Positions 52,586 to 63,368 of a stretch of DNA of 64,000 nucleotides are shown here, one piece after another. The notes beneath the pieces were generated by a model, which did not search any database, was not told where the DNA came from, and was given only the letters and a program-made list of their open reading frames with translations. Within the stretch, counting starts at the first letter, position 1. Each line of letters opens with the position of its first letter. A program made the translations under genes and the position numbers. Source of the stretch: Alicyclobacillus tolerans (GTDB lineage: Bacteria; Bacillota; Bacilli; Alicyclobacillales; Alicyclobacillaceae); assembly GCF_001447355.1 (NCBI RefSeq), contig NZ_JXBW01000001.1:1-64000 (forward strand), given 5' to 3'.

Positions 52586-54736
52586 TTACGCCATCGTTTG
52601 CTCGGAAGCCGTGCTCAGTTGTACAAACATCTCAGCCACCCGGTTGAATAAGTCTGGGCCGTCCGCGGCGTCTTCAAAAACGCGGTATGTAGCCGTTGTC
52701 CGCATGGAAAATACCACATTGTCGGAGACGACGTAACGGTGTTGTTCGATCGCGTTCACGACGCGATCGCAAACTCCCGCAATCTCTGTTTCTGCAACAT
52801 CCGGCAGGACGATCAAAATTTCGTCTCCCCCGTACCGACAGGCAAGTTCGGTATGGCGAAGGCATTGCCGGACGAGCACACCCACCTGGCGTAGAACCGC
52901 GTCCCCTACATCAAAGCCAAATCCTGCATTGACTTTGCCGAACTGGTTCAGGTCAATACAAATGACCCCCCACTTTGTCACCCCTTGCATCATGTCATCG
53001 CGGATCCGGATGTTGACGAAGTGGTGCGTGTACAAGCTGGTTAAACTGTCGACAAACAATTGCGTATCGAACTCTGGCGCATACATGGCCGTTCGGTTGC
53101 GACCCCTCTGTTTTGCGCCCCAATACATCGCACTGTCGGCCTTGAGCAGGAGATCCCGATCCGACACACTATGGTCAGGACATGTGGCGACACCGACACT
53201 GACGGAAATTCCCTGCAGGTGGTAGCCATGAAACTTGACGGCCAACCGACTGACCTCTTGCCGTATCTGTTCCGCAATCCGATAAGCCTCTTCGGCGTTC
53301 GCCCACATGAGGACGGCAAACTCTTCGCCACCGTAACGGGCGGCGATTCCTTGAGCTCCAGCATGCCGCTGTAACAGGCGCCCAACCTCACGCAACACGA
53401 CATCGCCCGCCAAGTGCCCATAGGTGTCGTTGAACTTTTTGAAGAAGTCAACGTCGGCAATCAACACCGAAACTGGACGATTCTCTGTTACGGACGTTTG
53501 CACCCGTTTTGCTAATTCCTCGTAAAAATAGCGATAGTTAAACAGGCCCGTCGCTTCGTCACGGAAGGTGCGTTCCTGAAGTTCCTGGTATAGCTTCGCG
53601 TTCTCAAGCAAAACGGAAACTTGGTTGGACAAAGTGTCCATATATTGGTGTATATGTGCAAAGGCCCGAGGCCGCTTGGCATAGCAGACGATCGCGCCGT
53701 GTGCTTTCAGATGGGCATGCATGGGGAAGATGGCCATACTTAAAAATGTTGGGTGATCGCCTAAAATGCGGACGCGCGCGTCCTTACGAACGTCCGGAAT
53801 GTGCACGGGAGCGCGGTGGTGAATGGTCTTCCATATGGCACCGCCTTCTTCTTCAGGCCAACCGTTCTTGTCAAACAAGTGATCGTACGCTTGCGGATAC
53901 ACGGCCATAGGGACAAGCGCATTGTGCTCGTTGTCGATCAAAAATACGACAACACAGTCGGCGAGCGTCATGCGGCGCGTGAGAATCGCCGCTTCCGCCG
54001 CGATTGCGCGGATGTCAAATTCGGTGGCGAGTTTGGTTGTCGCCTCGTGAATCATCTGTAAATCAAGTGTCTGCCGATGCGCGCGCAACATATAGGCAAG
54101 CATCGCCAACGGCAACATGACGACGGGCTCGAACCACACGTTATCAGGAGCCAGCGCTAGTACAAGGACAGCAAACGGCAGGCAAAGAGCCAGATTGGCG
54201 GCGTCCGTGACAAGCGCACTGACGATGGACGACGGCAACAAGTTGCCGCGAAGCCACTGCAAGGTGTGAACGAGCAAGTGATTGACCACCAAAAAGACCA
54301 GGGAACCGACGGCGATATCGAAAAGGACAATGGCGTGTACGGAGACAATGGGCAAAGGATGAAGCGCGTGCAAGACGAGCCATAAGGCGCATGTGCTAAG
54401 GGCATATTGCCCGGCGTTGAACAATACAATGACGCTGTCCCACGTTCGCAAGAACAGCGGCGCCGCACACGCTGCCAGCATTCCACACACCATCGCGGGC
54501 TCAAGTCCCCCGAGGCCGACGAGCGCGATAATGACCGCCGGCAACAAGGAAGCCTGTGCCTGTCGCAGCGGGATGGGGAGGGATTCGAGCAAGGACGCAA
54601 TGACCGCCATCGCGGCGACAAGCCAGCCATTCTCATGGCGCAAACTCGGCAAACCGTATAATGCAACAAGGCAGCCGGCGATTCCGACAACCGCACTGTA
54701 CGCGTTCTGGCGCCATAACGTTGTACCCTCGGTCAT
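52586..54736 (-). CDS. Membrane diguanylate cyclase with two GGDEF domains
   Basis: A 716-residue protein: about six N-terminal helices (17-215), a GAF-like sensor (about 232-385), a first GGDEF domain with intact GGEEF (469-473, DEATGLFNYRYF ... LIADVDFFKKFNDTYGH) and a second with GGDEI (636-640; VICIDLNQFGKVNAGFGFDVGD). The first should make c-di-GMP. It lacks the RxxD inhibitory site just before GGEEF, so product feedback may be absent. The second has lost the usual 'LTGLYNR' start (now LTSLYTHHF). ATG at 54736 follows GGGGGTGAGG; the promoter is at 54783-54812. Neighbour of core genes, not in an operon. Confidence 0.9.
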   Translation of the reverse strand: MTEGTTLWRQNAYSAVVGIAGCLVALYGLPSLRHENGWLVAAMAVIASLLESLPIPLRQAQASLLPAVIIALVGLGGLEPAMVCGMLAACAAPLFLRTWDSVIVLFNAGQYALSTCALWLVLHALHPLPIVSVHAIVLFDIAVGSLVFLVVNHLLVHTLQWLRGNLLPSSIVSALVTDAANLALCLPFAVLVLALAPDNVWFEPVVMLPLAMLAYMLRAHRQTLDLQMIHEATTKLATEFDIRAIAAEAAILTRRMTLADCVVVFLIDNEHNALVPMAVYPQAYDHLFDKNGWPEEEGGAIWKTIHHRAPVHIPDVRKDARVRILGDHPTFLSMAIFPMHAHLKAHGAIVCYAKRPRAFAHIHQYMDTLSNQVSVLLENAKLYQELQERTFRDEATGLFNYRYFYEELAKRVQTSVTENRPVSVLIADVDFFKKFNDTYGHLAGDVVLREVGRLLQRHAGAQGIAARYGGEEFAVLMWANAEEAYRIAEQIRQEVSRLAVKFHGYHLQGISVSVGVATCPDHSVSDRDLLLKADSAMYWGAKQRGRNRTAMYAPEFDTQLFVDSLTSLYTHHFVNIRIRDDMMQGVTKWGVICIDLNQFGKVNAGFGFDVGDAVLRQVGVLVRQCLRHTELACRYGGDEILIVLPDVAETEIAGVCDRVVNAIEQHRYVVSDNVVFSMRTTATYRVFEDAADGPDLFNRVAEMFVQLSTASEQTMA

Positions 54737-54782
54737 GCCCTCACCCCCGCAGCAAACCAATTACAGAATTCTTCAAGTTTCC

Positions 54783-54812
54783 AGTATAAACAATTCATAT
54801 CTATTTGGACAA
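54783..54812 (-). promoter_or_regulatory. Promoter of the tandem GGDEF gene
   Basis: On the minus strand, TTGTCC (54812-54807), an 18-base spacer and TATACT (54788-54783) in a local AT-rich stretch, about 47 bases before the start codon. Confidence 0.65.
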
Positions 54813-54873
54813 GATCATATTTATCTTGATACCCGAATATTTTGTAGTGAAACTTGTACAAGAGGTGATGAAC

Positions 54874-55275
54874 GTGCCTCAGGCGGAAGGTGGCAGTCGG
54901 CTCGACCTACTGCGTGCAATACCGGTTTTGTATGGGTGTCTTTGGAGTCTATTCATTGCCTTCTTAGGGACGGTCGCGATTTTTCTGTTCGCACACTCCG
55001 GCGAATGGGACGTCAACTCGCTCACCGCGGCCGCTTATGTCGTGCACTGTGTTGCCGTGTTTTGCGGCGCGATCGCGGCGGCCCGCCAAGTGGAGAGCCG
55101 AGGATGGTTTCACGGGGGCGCAACCGGTCTTCTTTACGCCCTCATCATGGTGGCTATCGGGCTATTTGTGTATAACACGTTCACCATGGACGGAAGTGGC
55201 CTGTTTCGCGTATTGCTGATGGCAGTCATCGGTGCATTCGGCGGCATGATAGGAACCGCATTCACGCGCACGTAA
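54874..55275 (+). CDS. TIGR04086/YrzE-like membrane protein
   Basis: A 133-residue protein with four hydrophobic helices (LYGCLWSLFIAFLGTVAIFLF, AAAYVVHCVAVFCGAIAAAR, GGATGLLYALIMVAIGLFVYN, LLMAVIGAFGGMIGTAF), matching the TIGR04086 family of Firmicute membrane proteins (YrzE in B. subtilis), of unknown function. It sits beside yajC as in relatives. The frame begins at 54805, but GTG at 54874 is eight bases after GAGGTG. Convergent with yajC. Confidence 0.8.
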   Translation: MPQAEGGSRLDLLRAIPVLYGCLWSLFIAFLGTVAIFLFAHSGEWDVNSLTAAAYVVHCVAVFCGAIAAARQVESRGWFHGGATGLLYALIMVAIGLFVYNTFTMDGSGLFRVLLMAVIGAFGGMIGTAFTRT

Positions 55276-55325
55276 GGTGAATGCAGACACGTCGCACAGG
55301 GTGCATGACAAAGCCAACGAGCAAA

Positions 55326-55353
55326 ACGGCCGCAGGCGTATGCCCACGGCCGT
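55326..55353 (-). terminator. Terminator of the queA-tgt-yajC operon
   Basis: ACGGCCG (55326-55332) pairs with CGGCCGT (55347-55353), with TTTTGC following on the minus strand. It lies between the convergent YrzE-like gene and yajC. Confidence 0.75.
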
Positions 55354-55366
55354 CGTCGTCAATTGG

Positions 55367-57973
<2,607 letters not shown>

Positions 57974-58005
57974 GGGTATGTCCCATCCTTTCCTTACACA
58001 CAATT

Positions 58006-58027
58006 CCGCACAGCTTGCGCTGTGCGG
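58006..58027 (-). terminator. Hairpin after rsgI
   Basis: CCGCACAGC (58006-58014) and GCTGTGCGG (58019-58027) form a perfect 9-base stem with a 4-base loop, between the rsgI stop and the queA start. Only a weak T-rich stretch follows on the minus strand. Confidence 0.6.
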
Positions 58028-58038
58028 ACGGGGCAACT

Positions 58039-58920
58039 TCACCCATTATACTGATACTGTTGTGTGGAATTCAAAGTGGATGACCCGACGGCACTTTCCA
58101 CAATCGAGGCTACTTGCTGATAATCTCCCGTGTTGAAACCGGATAAAGCCATATGCAAGTCGTGCGCCTCGGCGAGAACCGTCTGTAGGTTGGCCGAATT
58201 CAGAGCGGTCAACTTCACCGGTACCCCCACTTGTCGCGCAAGTAAGTATGTGGCGTATTGCCCGGGCGATACGTGGGCAGCTTGCGCCTGTGCCCACACA
58301 GATTTAGGTACATCCATATGGTACACATTCCCAGGATCACGCTTACCCAATGCCGTATGGATGGCCGATATGACTTGATCATCCACCGCGTGCACGTCGG
58401 CACTCTGCACAACAGAGGCCGTTGTCACAACAATGCTGTCATTGCGGGGCAACGCCTGTGTTTGTGCGAGCTTGCTGACCACTTCATCCACGGCCGACGT
58501 AAGCGGCAAACCTTTTACTGGGACAGCCGAGAGAACCTTTTGTCCCTCTGAGTTGAGCCCATGCGCCGACACGACGCGCATTTGGGCATCGACGGCGAAG
58601 CTCACTTGGCCGTTTGCGTCCAAAGATACCAACGCATAGTCGGAGCGATGGGATATTGCACCGACCATCAGCCCGCCAATGAGTACACAGCACGCCACAA
58701 CAGCCGCCAAGCCCGTCGTTCGCCAACGTCGACCGCTGTTGCCTAGGTTGCGCAAGACACGAGCGTATCGGTGCTCTCGCGACGCTACCGAGCACAATTC
58801 GCCAACCTGTGCACCCTCCCTCACGCGGATGCGTCGAAAGCTGCCGTCGCGCATTAAAACAACTGCACAATCTCCGTCAAGCGATAAGATAACGGCCTCT
58901 TCCTCATCCCTTTTCCGCAT
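58039..58920 (-). CDS. rsgI: RsgI-family anti-sigma-I factor
   Basis: A 293-residue membrane protein. The N-terminal cytosolic RsgI_N domain (about 5-50, VILSLDGDCAVVLMRDGSFRRI) binds and holds SigI. One helix (about 70-92, AAVVACCVLIGGLMVGAI) is followed by an external domain with the RsgI-typical 'YALVSLDANGQVSFAVDAQMRVVSAHGLN'. No carbohydrate-binding module is attached, unlike clostridial RsgI. It starts four bases after the sigI stop, so stoichiometry is coupled. ATG at 58920 follows AAGGGG. Confidence 0.9.
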   Translation of the reverse strand: MRKRDEEEAVILSLDGDCAVVLMRDGSFRRIRVREGAQVGELCSVASREHRYARVLRNLGNSGRRWRTTGLAAVVACCVLIGGLMVGAISHRSDYALVSLDANGQVSFAVDAQMRVVSAHGLNSEGQKVLSAVPVKGLPLTSAVDEVVSKLAQTQALPRNDSIVVTTASVVQSADVHAVDDQVISAIHTALGKRDPGNVYHMDVPKSVWAQAQAAHVSPGQYATYLLARQVGVPVKLTALNSANLQTVLAEAHDLHMALSGFNTGDYQQVASIVESAVGSSTLNSTQQYQYNG

Positions 58921-58924
58921 GATG

Positions 58925-59686
58925 TCACGCCCCTTCCGCATTCATCAAGAAGGATTTGAGCAGTGGAAAATCACCCGCCAGTAAGATGACGATGGCTAAA
59001 ATATATTTGCGCTGCCTCTCCAGCGTCTTTCGCGACACGTTGACCCGATCCTCCAGGGCTTTTAACGGAAGTGCACGCCTGCGTTCGACAAAGGCCAGCA
59101 ACTCTGCGTCCGACGCGATGGCGCGCGCGCAGGCCAATGCATTCCGCCGTGCATCCTCGTGTTTTGGCGAAATGTCGATCAATTCGTGGAACGACAGATC
59201 AAACGCCGCCAGCCGATGCGCATACTCTTCGATTTCGAGAGCACGCATAGCCGCCTCCTGCTCTGCCTGATGAACTTCCAGCGATGAACTTACCTCTGCC
59301 CAATTGGAGACGTTGTCTTCGTCGTCAATCACATCGAACTCGCTCCAAGGCAATTGCTTTAACCGATGCTGATGCTGGCTTCGGAAGAAATCGATCAAAC
59401 GCCTGCGGATTACCGTCTCGGCAAACGTCAAAAATGACGCTGCCTTGCCTTCCTGAAAACGATCGATCGCTTCGTTAAATGCGGACAAGCAGATACTATA
59501 TTCGTCGTCAGCTTTGGGGTCGATATACCTGCGTGCCGTCTGTGCCGCAATCCGCAGAATAAAAGGAATGTACATCGCAATGAGCTCATTGCGCGCACTC
59601 GCATTCCCGGATTTTGCACCGTGGAGCAATCGGGCTAACTCGTTCCGTTCCTCGATACGACGCCCCCGAAACGGCAAAACGCCCAC
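58925..59686 (-). CDS. sigI: RNA polymerase sigma factor SigI
   Basis: A 253-residue sigma-70-like factor of the SigI group (heat and envelope stress in Bacillus, polysaccharide sensing in Clostridium). Region 2 is visible (NELIAMYIPFILRIAAQTARRYIDPKADDEYSICLSAFNEAIDRF), with SFLTFAETVIRRRLIDFFRS; the C-terminal DNA-binding part includes LEDRVNVSRKTLERQRKYI. The frame opens at GTG 59704, but that lies at the predicted transcription start, so the internal GTG at 59686, after AGGAGAGGTGG, is preferred. The operon sigI-rsgI seems autoregulated (59708-59736). Confidence 0.9.
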   Translation of the reverse strand: MGVLPFRGRRIEERNELARLLHGAKSGNASARNELIAMYIPFILRIAAQTARRYIDPKADDEYSICLSAFNEAIDRFQEGKAASFLTFAETVIRRRLIDFFRSQHQHRLKQLPWSEFDVIDDEDNVSNWAEVSSSLEVHQAEQEAAMRALEIEEYAHRLAAFDLSFHELIDISPKHEDARRNALACARAIASDAELLAFVERRRALPLKALEDRVNVSRKTLERQRKYILAIVILLAGDFPLLKSFLMNAEGA

Positions 59687-59707
59687 GCTTCCACCTCTCC
59701 TCACGCA

Positions 59708-59736
59708 TTCGAATTCTCCACCCCAATTGTGGGGGT
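59708..59736 (-). promoter_or_regulatory. Sigma-I-type autoregulatory promoter of sigI
   Basis: On the minus strand, ACCCCC (59736-59731), a 19-base spacer and CGAA (59711-59708) precede sigI. Sigma-I promoters are known for a C-run at -35 and CGAA-like -10 elements, so the operon probably controls itself. Downstream, the start at 59686 leaves a short leader. Confidence 0.6.
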
Positions 59737-59800
59737 ACGTCCGAGTGGCCGTTCAGACAACCGGGCCTCTATCGCACAGATGCTTCTGACTCTTTCACGA

Positions 59801-60793
59801 TCATGGCATCTTTCTGCCAAAATGTCGATATGCCGCCGGCATCACCACACGTCCACGTGGCGTGCGCTTTAACAGGCCCATTTGCAGCAGATACGGTTCA
59901 TAGACGTCTTCAATCGTGCTCGCTTCCTCACCTACCGCCGCCGCCAGCGTTTCGAGCCCAACGGGTCCCCCGCCAAACTTGTCGATGGCGGTCATCACGA
60001 TCCGCTCGTCGGTCGCATCGAGCCCCAAAGCGTCGACCTTTAACCGCGATAACGCCATACCTGCCAAACGCTCATCAACGGTGGTCCAGCCGGAAACCTG
60101 CGCGATATCTCGCACCCGTTTGAGCAACCGATTGGCAATACGAGGCGTGCCGCGCGCTCTGCGGGCCACCTCAATACACGCCTCTTTCGTTAAAGCAACC
60201 TGTAGGATCTCAGCGCTGCGCGCCACGATGTGCGCCAGCTCCTCGACCGGATAATAATCAAGGTGCAGCATCACACCAAATCGATCGCGCAGCGGCGCCG
60301 ATAAAAGCCCGGCTCGCGTCGTCGCACCGACCAACGTAAACGGAGGTAAATCCAGACGCACTGATCGCGCGGACGGCCCTTTTCCGATCACGATATCAAT
60401 AGAAAAGTCCTCCATGGCTGGATACAGCACTTCTTCGACAGTTCGCGACAAGCGGTGAATTTCGTCGATGAACAGGACGTCACCCGGTTGCAGATTCGTC
60501 AATATTGCCGCAAGATCACCTGCTCGCTCTATGGCGGGTCCCGAGGTCACGCGGATGTGGACGCCCAGTTCATTGGCGATGATCATCGCGAGCGACGTCT
60601 TACCAAGCCCTGGGGGCCCATACAACAGAACGTGATCCAATGACTCGCCGCGCTCCCTTGCAGCTTGAATAAAAATTTGCAAGTTTTCCTTGACTGCCCT
60701 TTGACCGATGTAATCGTCGAGAAAACGCGGCCGAATCGAGTCAAGTGTCATGTCTTCGCGGCTCCACTCTGCGGACACAACGCGATCCTCCAT
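59801..60793 (-). CDS. ruvB: Holliday junction branch migration helicase RuvB
   Basis: The AAA+ motor of RuvAB, which drives branch migration of Holliday junctions. The 330-residue product has [18 protein letters not shown], Walker [15 protein letters not shown], Walker [12 protein letters not shown], sensor [18 protein letters not shown], the arginine-finger region and the C-terminal winged helix. ATG at 60793 follows GAGGGGGAG. It is 56 bases after ruvA. Confidence 0.97.
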   Translation of the reverse strand: MEDRVVSAEWSREDMTLDSIRPRFLDDYIGQRAVKENLQIFIQAARERGESLDHVLLYGPPGLGKTSLAMIIANELGVHIRVTSGPAIERAGDLAAILTNLQPGDVLFIDEIHRLSRTVEEVLYPAMEDFSIDIVIGKGPSARSVRLDLPPFTLVGATTRAGLLSAPLRDRFGVMLHLDYYPVEELAHIVARSAEILQVALTKEACIEVARRARGTPRIANRLLKRVRDIAQVSGWTTVDERLAGMALSRLKVDALGLDATDERIVMTAIDKFGGGPVGLETLAAAVGEEASTIEDVYEPYLLQMGLLKRTPRGRVVMPAAYRHFGRKMP

Positions 60794-60849
60794 GCACTCC
60801 CCCTCCTTCTCGCAAATGTCGTTCCATGTTCTCTATGAACGAGCCGACG

Positions 60850-61464
60850 TCATACGCGGCTACTCTGCTGCGCATACAGCCAAGCCAGCGCCGTCTTCAC
60901 CGCATCCTCAACCGTCTCACCAGGACGACGCTCGATGGCCGCAATAGCCTGTTCCGCCTCGCGCGGTCTGTAACCCAAGGCGACGAGTGTAGCGATCACG
61001 TCGTCCACTTTGTCGTTTTGGGCAACGTTAGACAATTCTGTGGCCATCGGCAGGATAAGCGCCAGGTCGGCCAATTTATCTTTTAAATCGAGCACCATGC
61101 GCTGCGCCGTTTTTTTCCCGATACCAGGAAGCGTGCACAAGTAACTTGTGTCTTCCGACTGCACTGCAGCGACAAGAGACGGGACGCTGGCCGCTCCTAT
61201 GATCTGTAAGGCTAGGCGTGGGCCGATTCCGGAGACGACGAGCAACCTTTCAAAGAGTGTTCGCTCTTCAGCCGTCGCAAACCCGTACAAGACGATGCCG
61301 TCTTCCCGCACGTGCTGGTAGGTATATAGGTAAGCCTGTGCTCCAATGGGATACTTTGCCGAGGCACCATCCGCGACATGAACGCGATAACCGACGTCGT
61401 GGACGTCGAGATCGAGAAAGCCTGGCCCGTGATTCACCACCAGCCCCCGTAAAAACGCGATCAT
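60850..61464 (-). CDS. ruvA: Holliday junction DNA helicase subunit RuvA
   Basis: RuvA binds the four-way junction and loads RuvB. The 204-residue product has the OB domain ([28 protein letters not shown]), two helix-hairpin-helix motifs ([14 protein letters not shown] and [20 protein letters not shown]) and the C-terminal RuvB-binding domain ([21 protein letters not shown]). ATG at 61464 overlaps the ruvC stop by four bases (ATGA). Confidence 0.97.
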   Translation of the reverse strand: MIAFLRGLVVNHGPGFLDLDVHDVGYRVHVADGASAKYPIGAQAYLYTYQHVREDGIVLYGFATAEERTLFERLLVVSGIGPRLALQIIGAASVPSLVAAVQSEDTSYLCTLPGIGKKTAQRMVLDLKDKLADLALILPMATELSNVAQNDKVDDVIATLVALGYRPREAEQAIAAIERRPGETVEDAVKTALAWLYAQQSSRV

Positions 61465-62012
61465 CGTCCTCCCCTCCGTTCCCAATGCCAACCCGTGCTC
61501 TTCCGCTCGCGTACAGCATCGCCGAAACGGGCGATGGGTCCAGTGTGCGCATGTGCGATGGCGACAGCGAGCGCATCCGCCGCGTCGTCTGGCTTTGGAA
61601 TGGCAGACAACGACAACAAAATCTTGACCATTTGCTGCACCTGCTGCTTATCTGCGCGACCAAACCCGGTGACGGCTTGCTTCACTTGCATCGGCGTGTA
61701 CTCAAAGACAGCCAAATCTGCGTTGGCCCCTGCCAACAAGGCCACACCACGCGCCTGCCCAACTGTAAACGCCGTTGTTGTGTTGCGGTTAAAAAACAGT
61801 TCTTCCACCGCCAATACCTGTGGCCGATATGCGTCGATAAGAACTGTCAACTCTTGATAGATTTGCTGTAAGCGCTGTGGCAACGGTACATGTGACGGTG
61901 TTTCCACGCACCCGTGCACAATCTGACGAAGCTTGCCACCCACACTTTCGATGACACCGTAACCAAGCCGTGCGAGGCCCGGATCAATCCCCATGATGCG
62001 CTCAGCATCCAC
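61461..62012 (-). CDS. ruvC: Crossover junction endodeoxyribonuclease RuvC
   Basis: RuvC resolves Holliday junctions by paired nicks. The 183-residue product keeps the acidic residues of the RNase H-like site: [41 protein letters not shown], and [13 protein letters not shown] near the C terminus. GTG at 62012, seven bases after GAGGAGG, is better placed than the ATG at 62018, which is only one base from it. First gene of ruvC-ruvA-ruvB; B. subtilis itself lacks ruvC at this locus. Confidence 0.95.
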   Translation of the reverse strand: MDAERIMGIDPGLARLGYGVIESVGGKLRQIVHGCVETPSHVPLPQRLQQIYQELTVLIDAYRPQVLAVEELFFNRNTTTAFTVGQARGVALLAGANADLAVFEYTPMQVKQAVTGFGRADKQQVQQMVKILLSLSAIPKPDDAADALAVAIAHAHTGPIARFGDAVRERKSTGWHWERRGGR

Positions 62013-62106
62013 CCGCATGCCTCCTCTTGTTCGTTTAGACATTCGTCGCTTCTCGCAGATCTCCTACCCAATGTGCGAGTGAAAAAAGTTCTAGGTACGA
62101 AGAAAA

Positions 62107-62128
62107 AGGGAGCGTTGCGTGACGCTCC
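62107..62128 (-). terminator. Terminator of the secreted orphan gene
   Basis: GGGAGCGT (62107-62114) and ACGCTCCC (62121-62128) form an 8-base stem with a 6-base loop, followed on the minus strand by TTTTTCTTC. It closes the transcript before ruvC. Confidence 0.85.
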
Positions 62129-62146
62129 CAGACGATGCCCTTCCAT

Positions 62147-62560
62147 TTATATCGCCAACTCGCGCTGCTCTGCGCCTTGCGCCGCATGGCGTTCATAAAC
62201 AGGCTCCATAAAGTACCAAGACAAAGGTACATTTAACCGCCAAGCTGGATGTTCCGCAACAAACGCGACAATGGCATCGTCGCGCACCCCATGTTCTTCC
62301 CAAGCAACAGTACCCTCGTCACTTTCTGTCACAAACAGTGCACTGTGCAGGTGTCTTTGCGCGTGCAACGGTACATCGCGCTGACCAAAGTCGGTCAACG
62401 ACGGGGTATCCGCCCGTACCACAGCCGGTGCGGCAACACTCCATATCACCGGGAATAAGACGGCTAACGTATAAGCACACGTATTTGCGATCCGGCGGCG
62501 CTTGTGAGCCTGGCGTCTGGTGGTCAAAGCCCTCACCTCTCCGGCTGTTTGCACAGCCAT
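62147..62560 (-). CDS. Secreted hypothetical protein at the bofC position
   Basis: Up to 137 residues: a basic N-terminal segment (RRQAHKRRR), one hydrophobic helix (TCAYTLAVLFPVIWSVAAPAVV, cleavable after VRA) and an external part of about 85 residues (ALFVTESDEGTVAWEEHG ... LNVPLSWYFMEPVYERH). Three starts are possible: ATG 62560, GTG 62554 (eight bases after GAGGAG) or TTG 62527 (after GAGGTG). No family recognised with confidence. In B. subtilis the gene between yebC and ruvA is bofC, an exported regulator of pro-sigma-K processing; the size, signal and place agree, but sequence similarity is not evident. Confidence 0.6.
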   Translation of the reverse strand: MAVQTAGEVRALTTRRQAHKRRRIANTCAYTLAVLFPVIWSVAAPAVVRADTPSLTDFGQRDVPLHAQRHLHSALFVTESDEGTVAWEEHGVRDDAIVAFVAEHPAWRLNVPLSWYFMEPVYERHAAQGAEQRELAI

Positions 62561-62606
62561 TGCTCCTCGCCGTTAATGTGTGCGTCAGTAAACAAGTTAT
62601 GCAAGA

Positions 62607-63347
62607 TTAGTCCGTTTCCTCTTCGTCGCCCATATTGACGTTCGTGTACACGGTCTGCACGTCATCACAGTCCTCCAAGGCTTCGACAAGTTCATAGACC
62701 TCTTCCAACGCCTCGTCCGACAATTCGATTTTCGTCGCAGGTTCATACACAAGCTCGGCATCGTCGTATTTCACGCCAGCCTCCTCGAGCGCCACACGCA
62801 CCTGCTTAAAATCTTCGGGGGCGGTCACGACAACGAACGCGTTCTCCTGCTCGATCACGTCTTCGGCCCCAGCTTCCAGCGCGAGCATCATCAGTTCGTC
62901 TCCGTCAACGCCCGCTTTTGGCAGCTCAATTTGGCCCTGGCGTTTAAACATCCAGGCAACGGCGCCTGATTCCGCCAAACTGCCGCCCCGCTTGCGAAAA
63001 ATATGACGAACCTCGGCGGCCGTGCGGTTTCGGTTATCTGTGACAATCTCGATCAGCAATGCAACCCCGTGAGGTCCATAGCCCTCGTACAGAAGTTCCT
63101 CGTACGTCACGCCCTCCAACGTCCCGGTCGCCTTCGCAATGGTACGCGAGATGTTTTCGGCCGGAAGATTATTCGCCTTTGCCCGCTCAATGGCGACTTT
63201 CAAGCGAAAATTGGTGTCCGGATTGCCGCCGCCCTCGCGCGCCGCTTGGTAAATATCCTTAGACAGTTTGGTAAAAAGCTGACCGCGAATTGCATCTTGC
63301 TTGCCTTTACGCCGCTGTATGTTATGCCACTTCGAATGTCCTGACAT
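62607..63347 (-). CDS. YebC/PmpR-family protein
   Basis: A 246-residue protein of the YebC family, long annotated as a transcriptional regulator and more recently linked to translation of proline-rich stretches. The start MSGHSKWHNIQRRKGKQDA is the signature; the middle has NLPAENISRTIAKATG and YEGYGPHGVALLIEIVTDNRNRTAAEVRH, and the acidic third domain follows. ATG at 63347 follows AAGGGTGAG; upstream in-frame codons lack a site. It lies 21 bases downstream of nadE's stop on the same strand. Confidence 0.95.
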   Translation of the reverse strand: MSGHSKWHNIQRRKGKQDAIRGQLFTKLSKDIYQAAREGGGNPDTNFRLKVAIERAKANNLPAENISRTIAKATGTLEGVTYEELLYEGYGPHGVALLIEIVTDNRNRTAAEVRHIFRKRGGSLAESGAVAWMFKRQGQIELPKAGVDGDELMMLALEAGAEDVIEQENAFVVVTAPEDFKQVRVALEEAGVKYDDAELVYEPATKIELSDEALEEVYELVEALEDCDDVQTVYTNVNMGDEEETD

Positions 63348-63368
63348 GCTACTCACCCTTTTGCGAAA

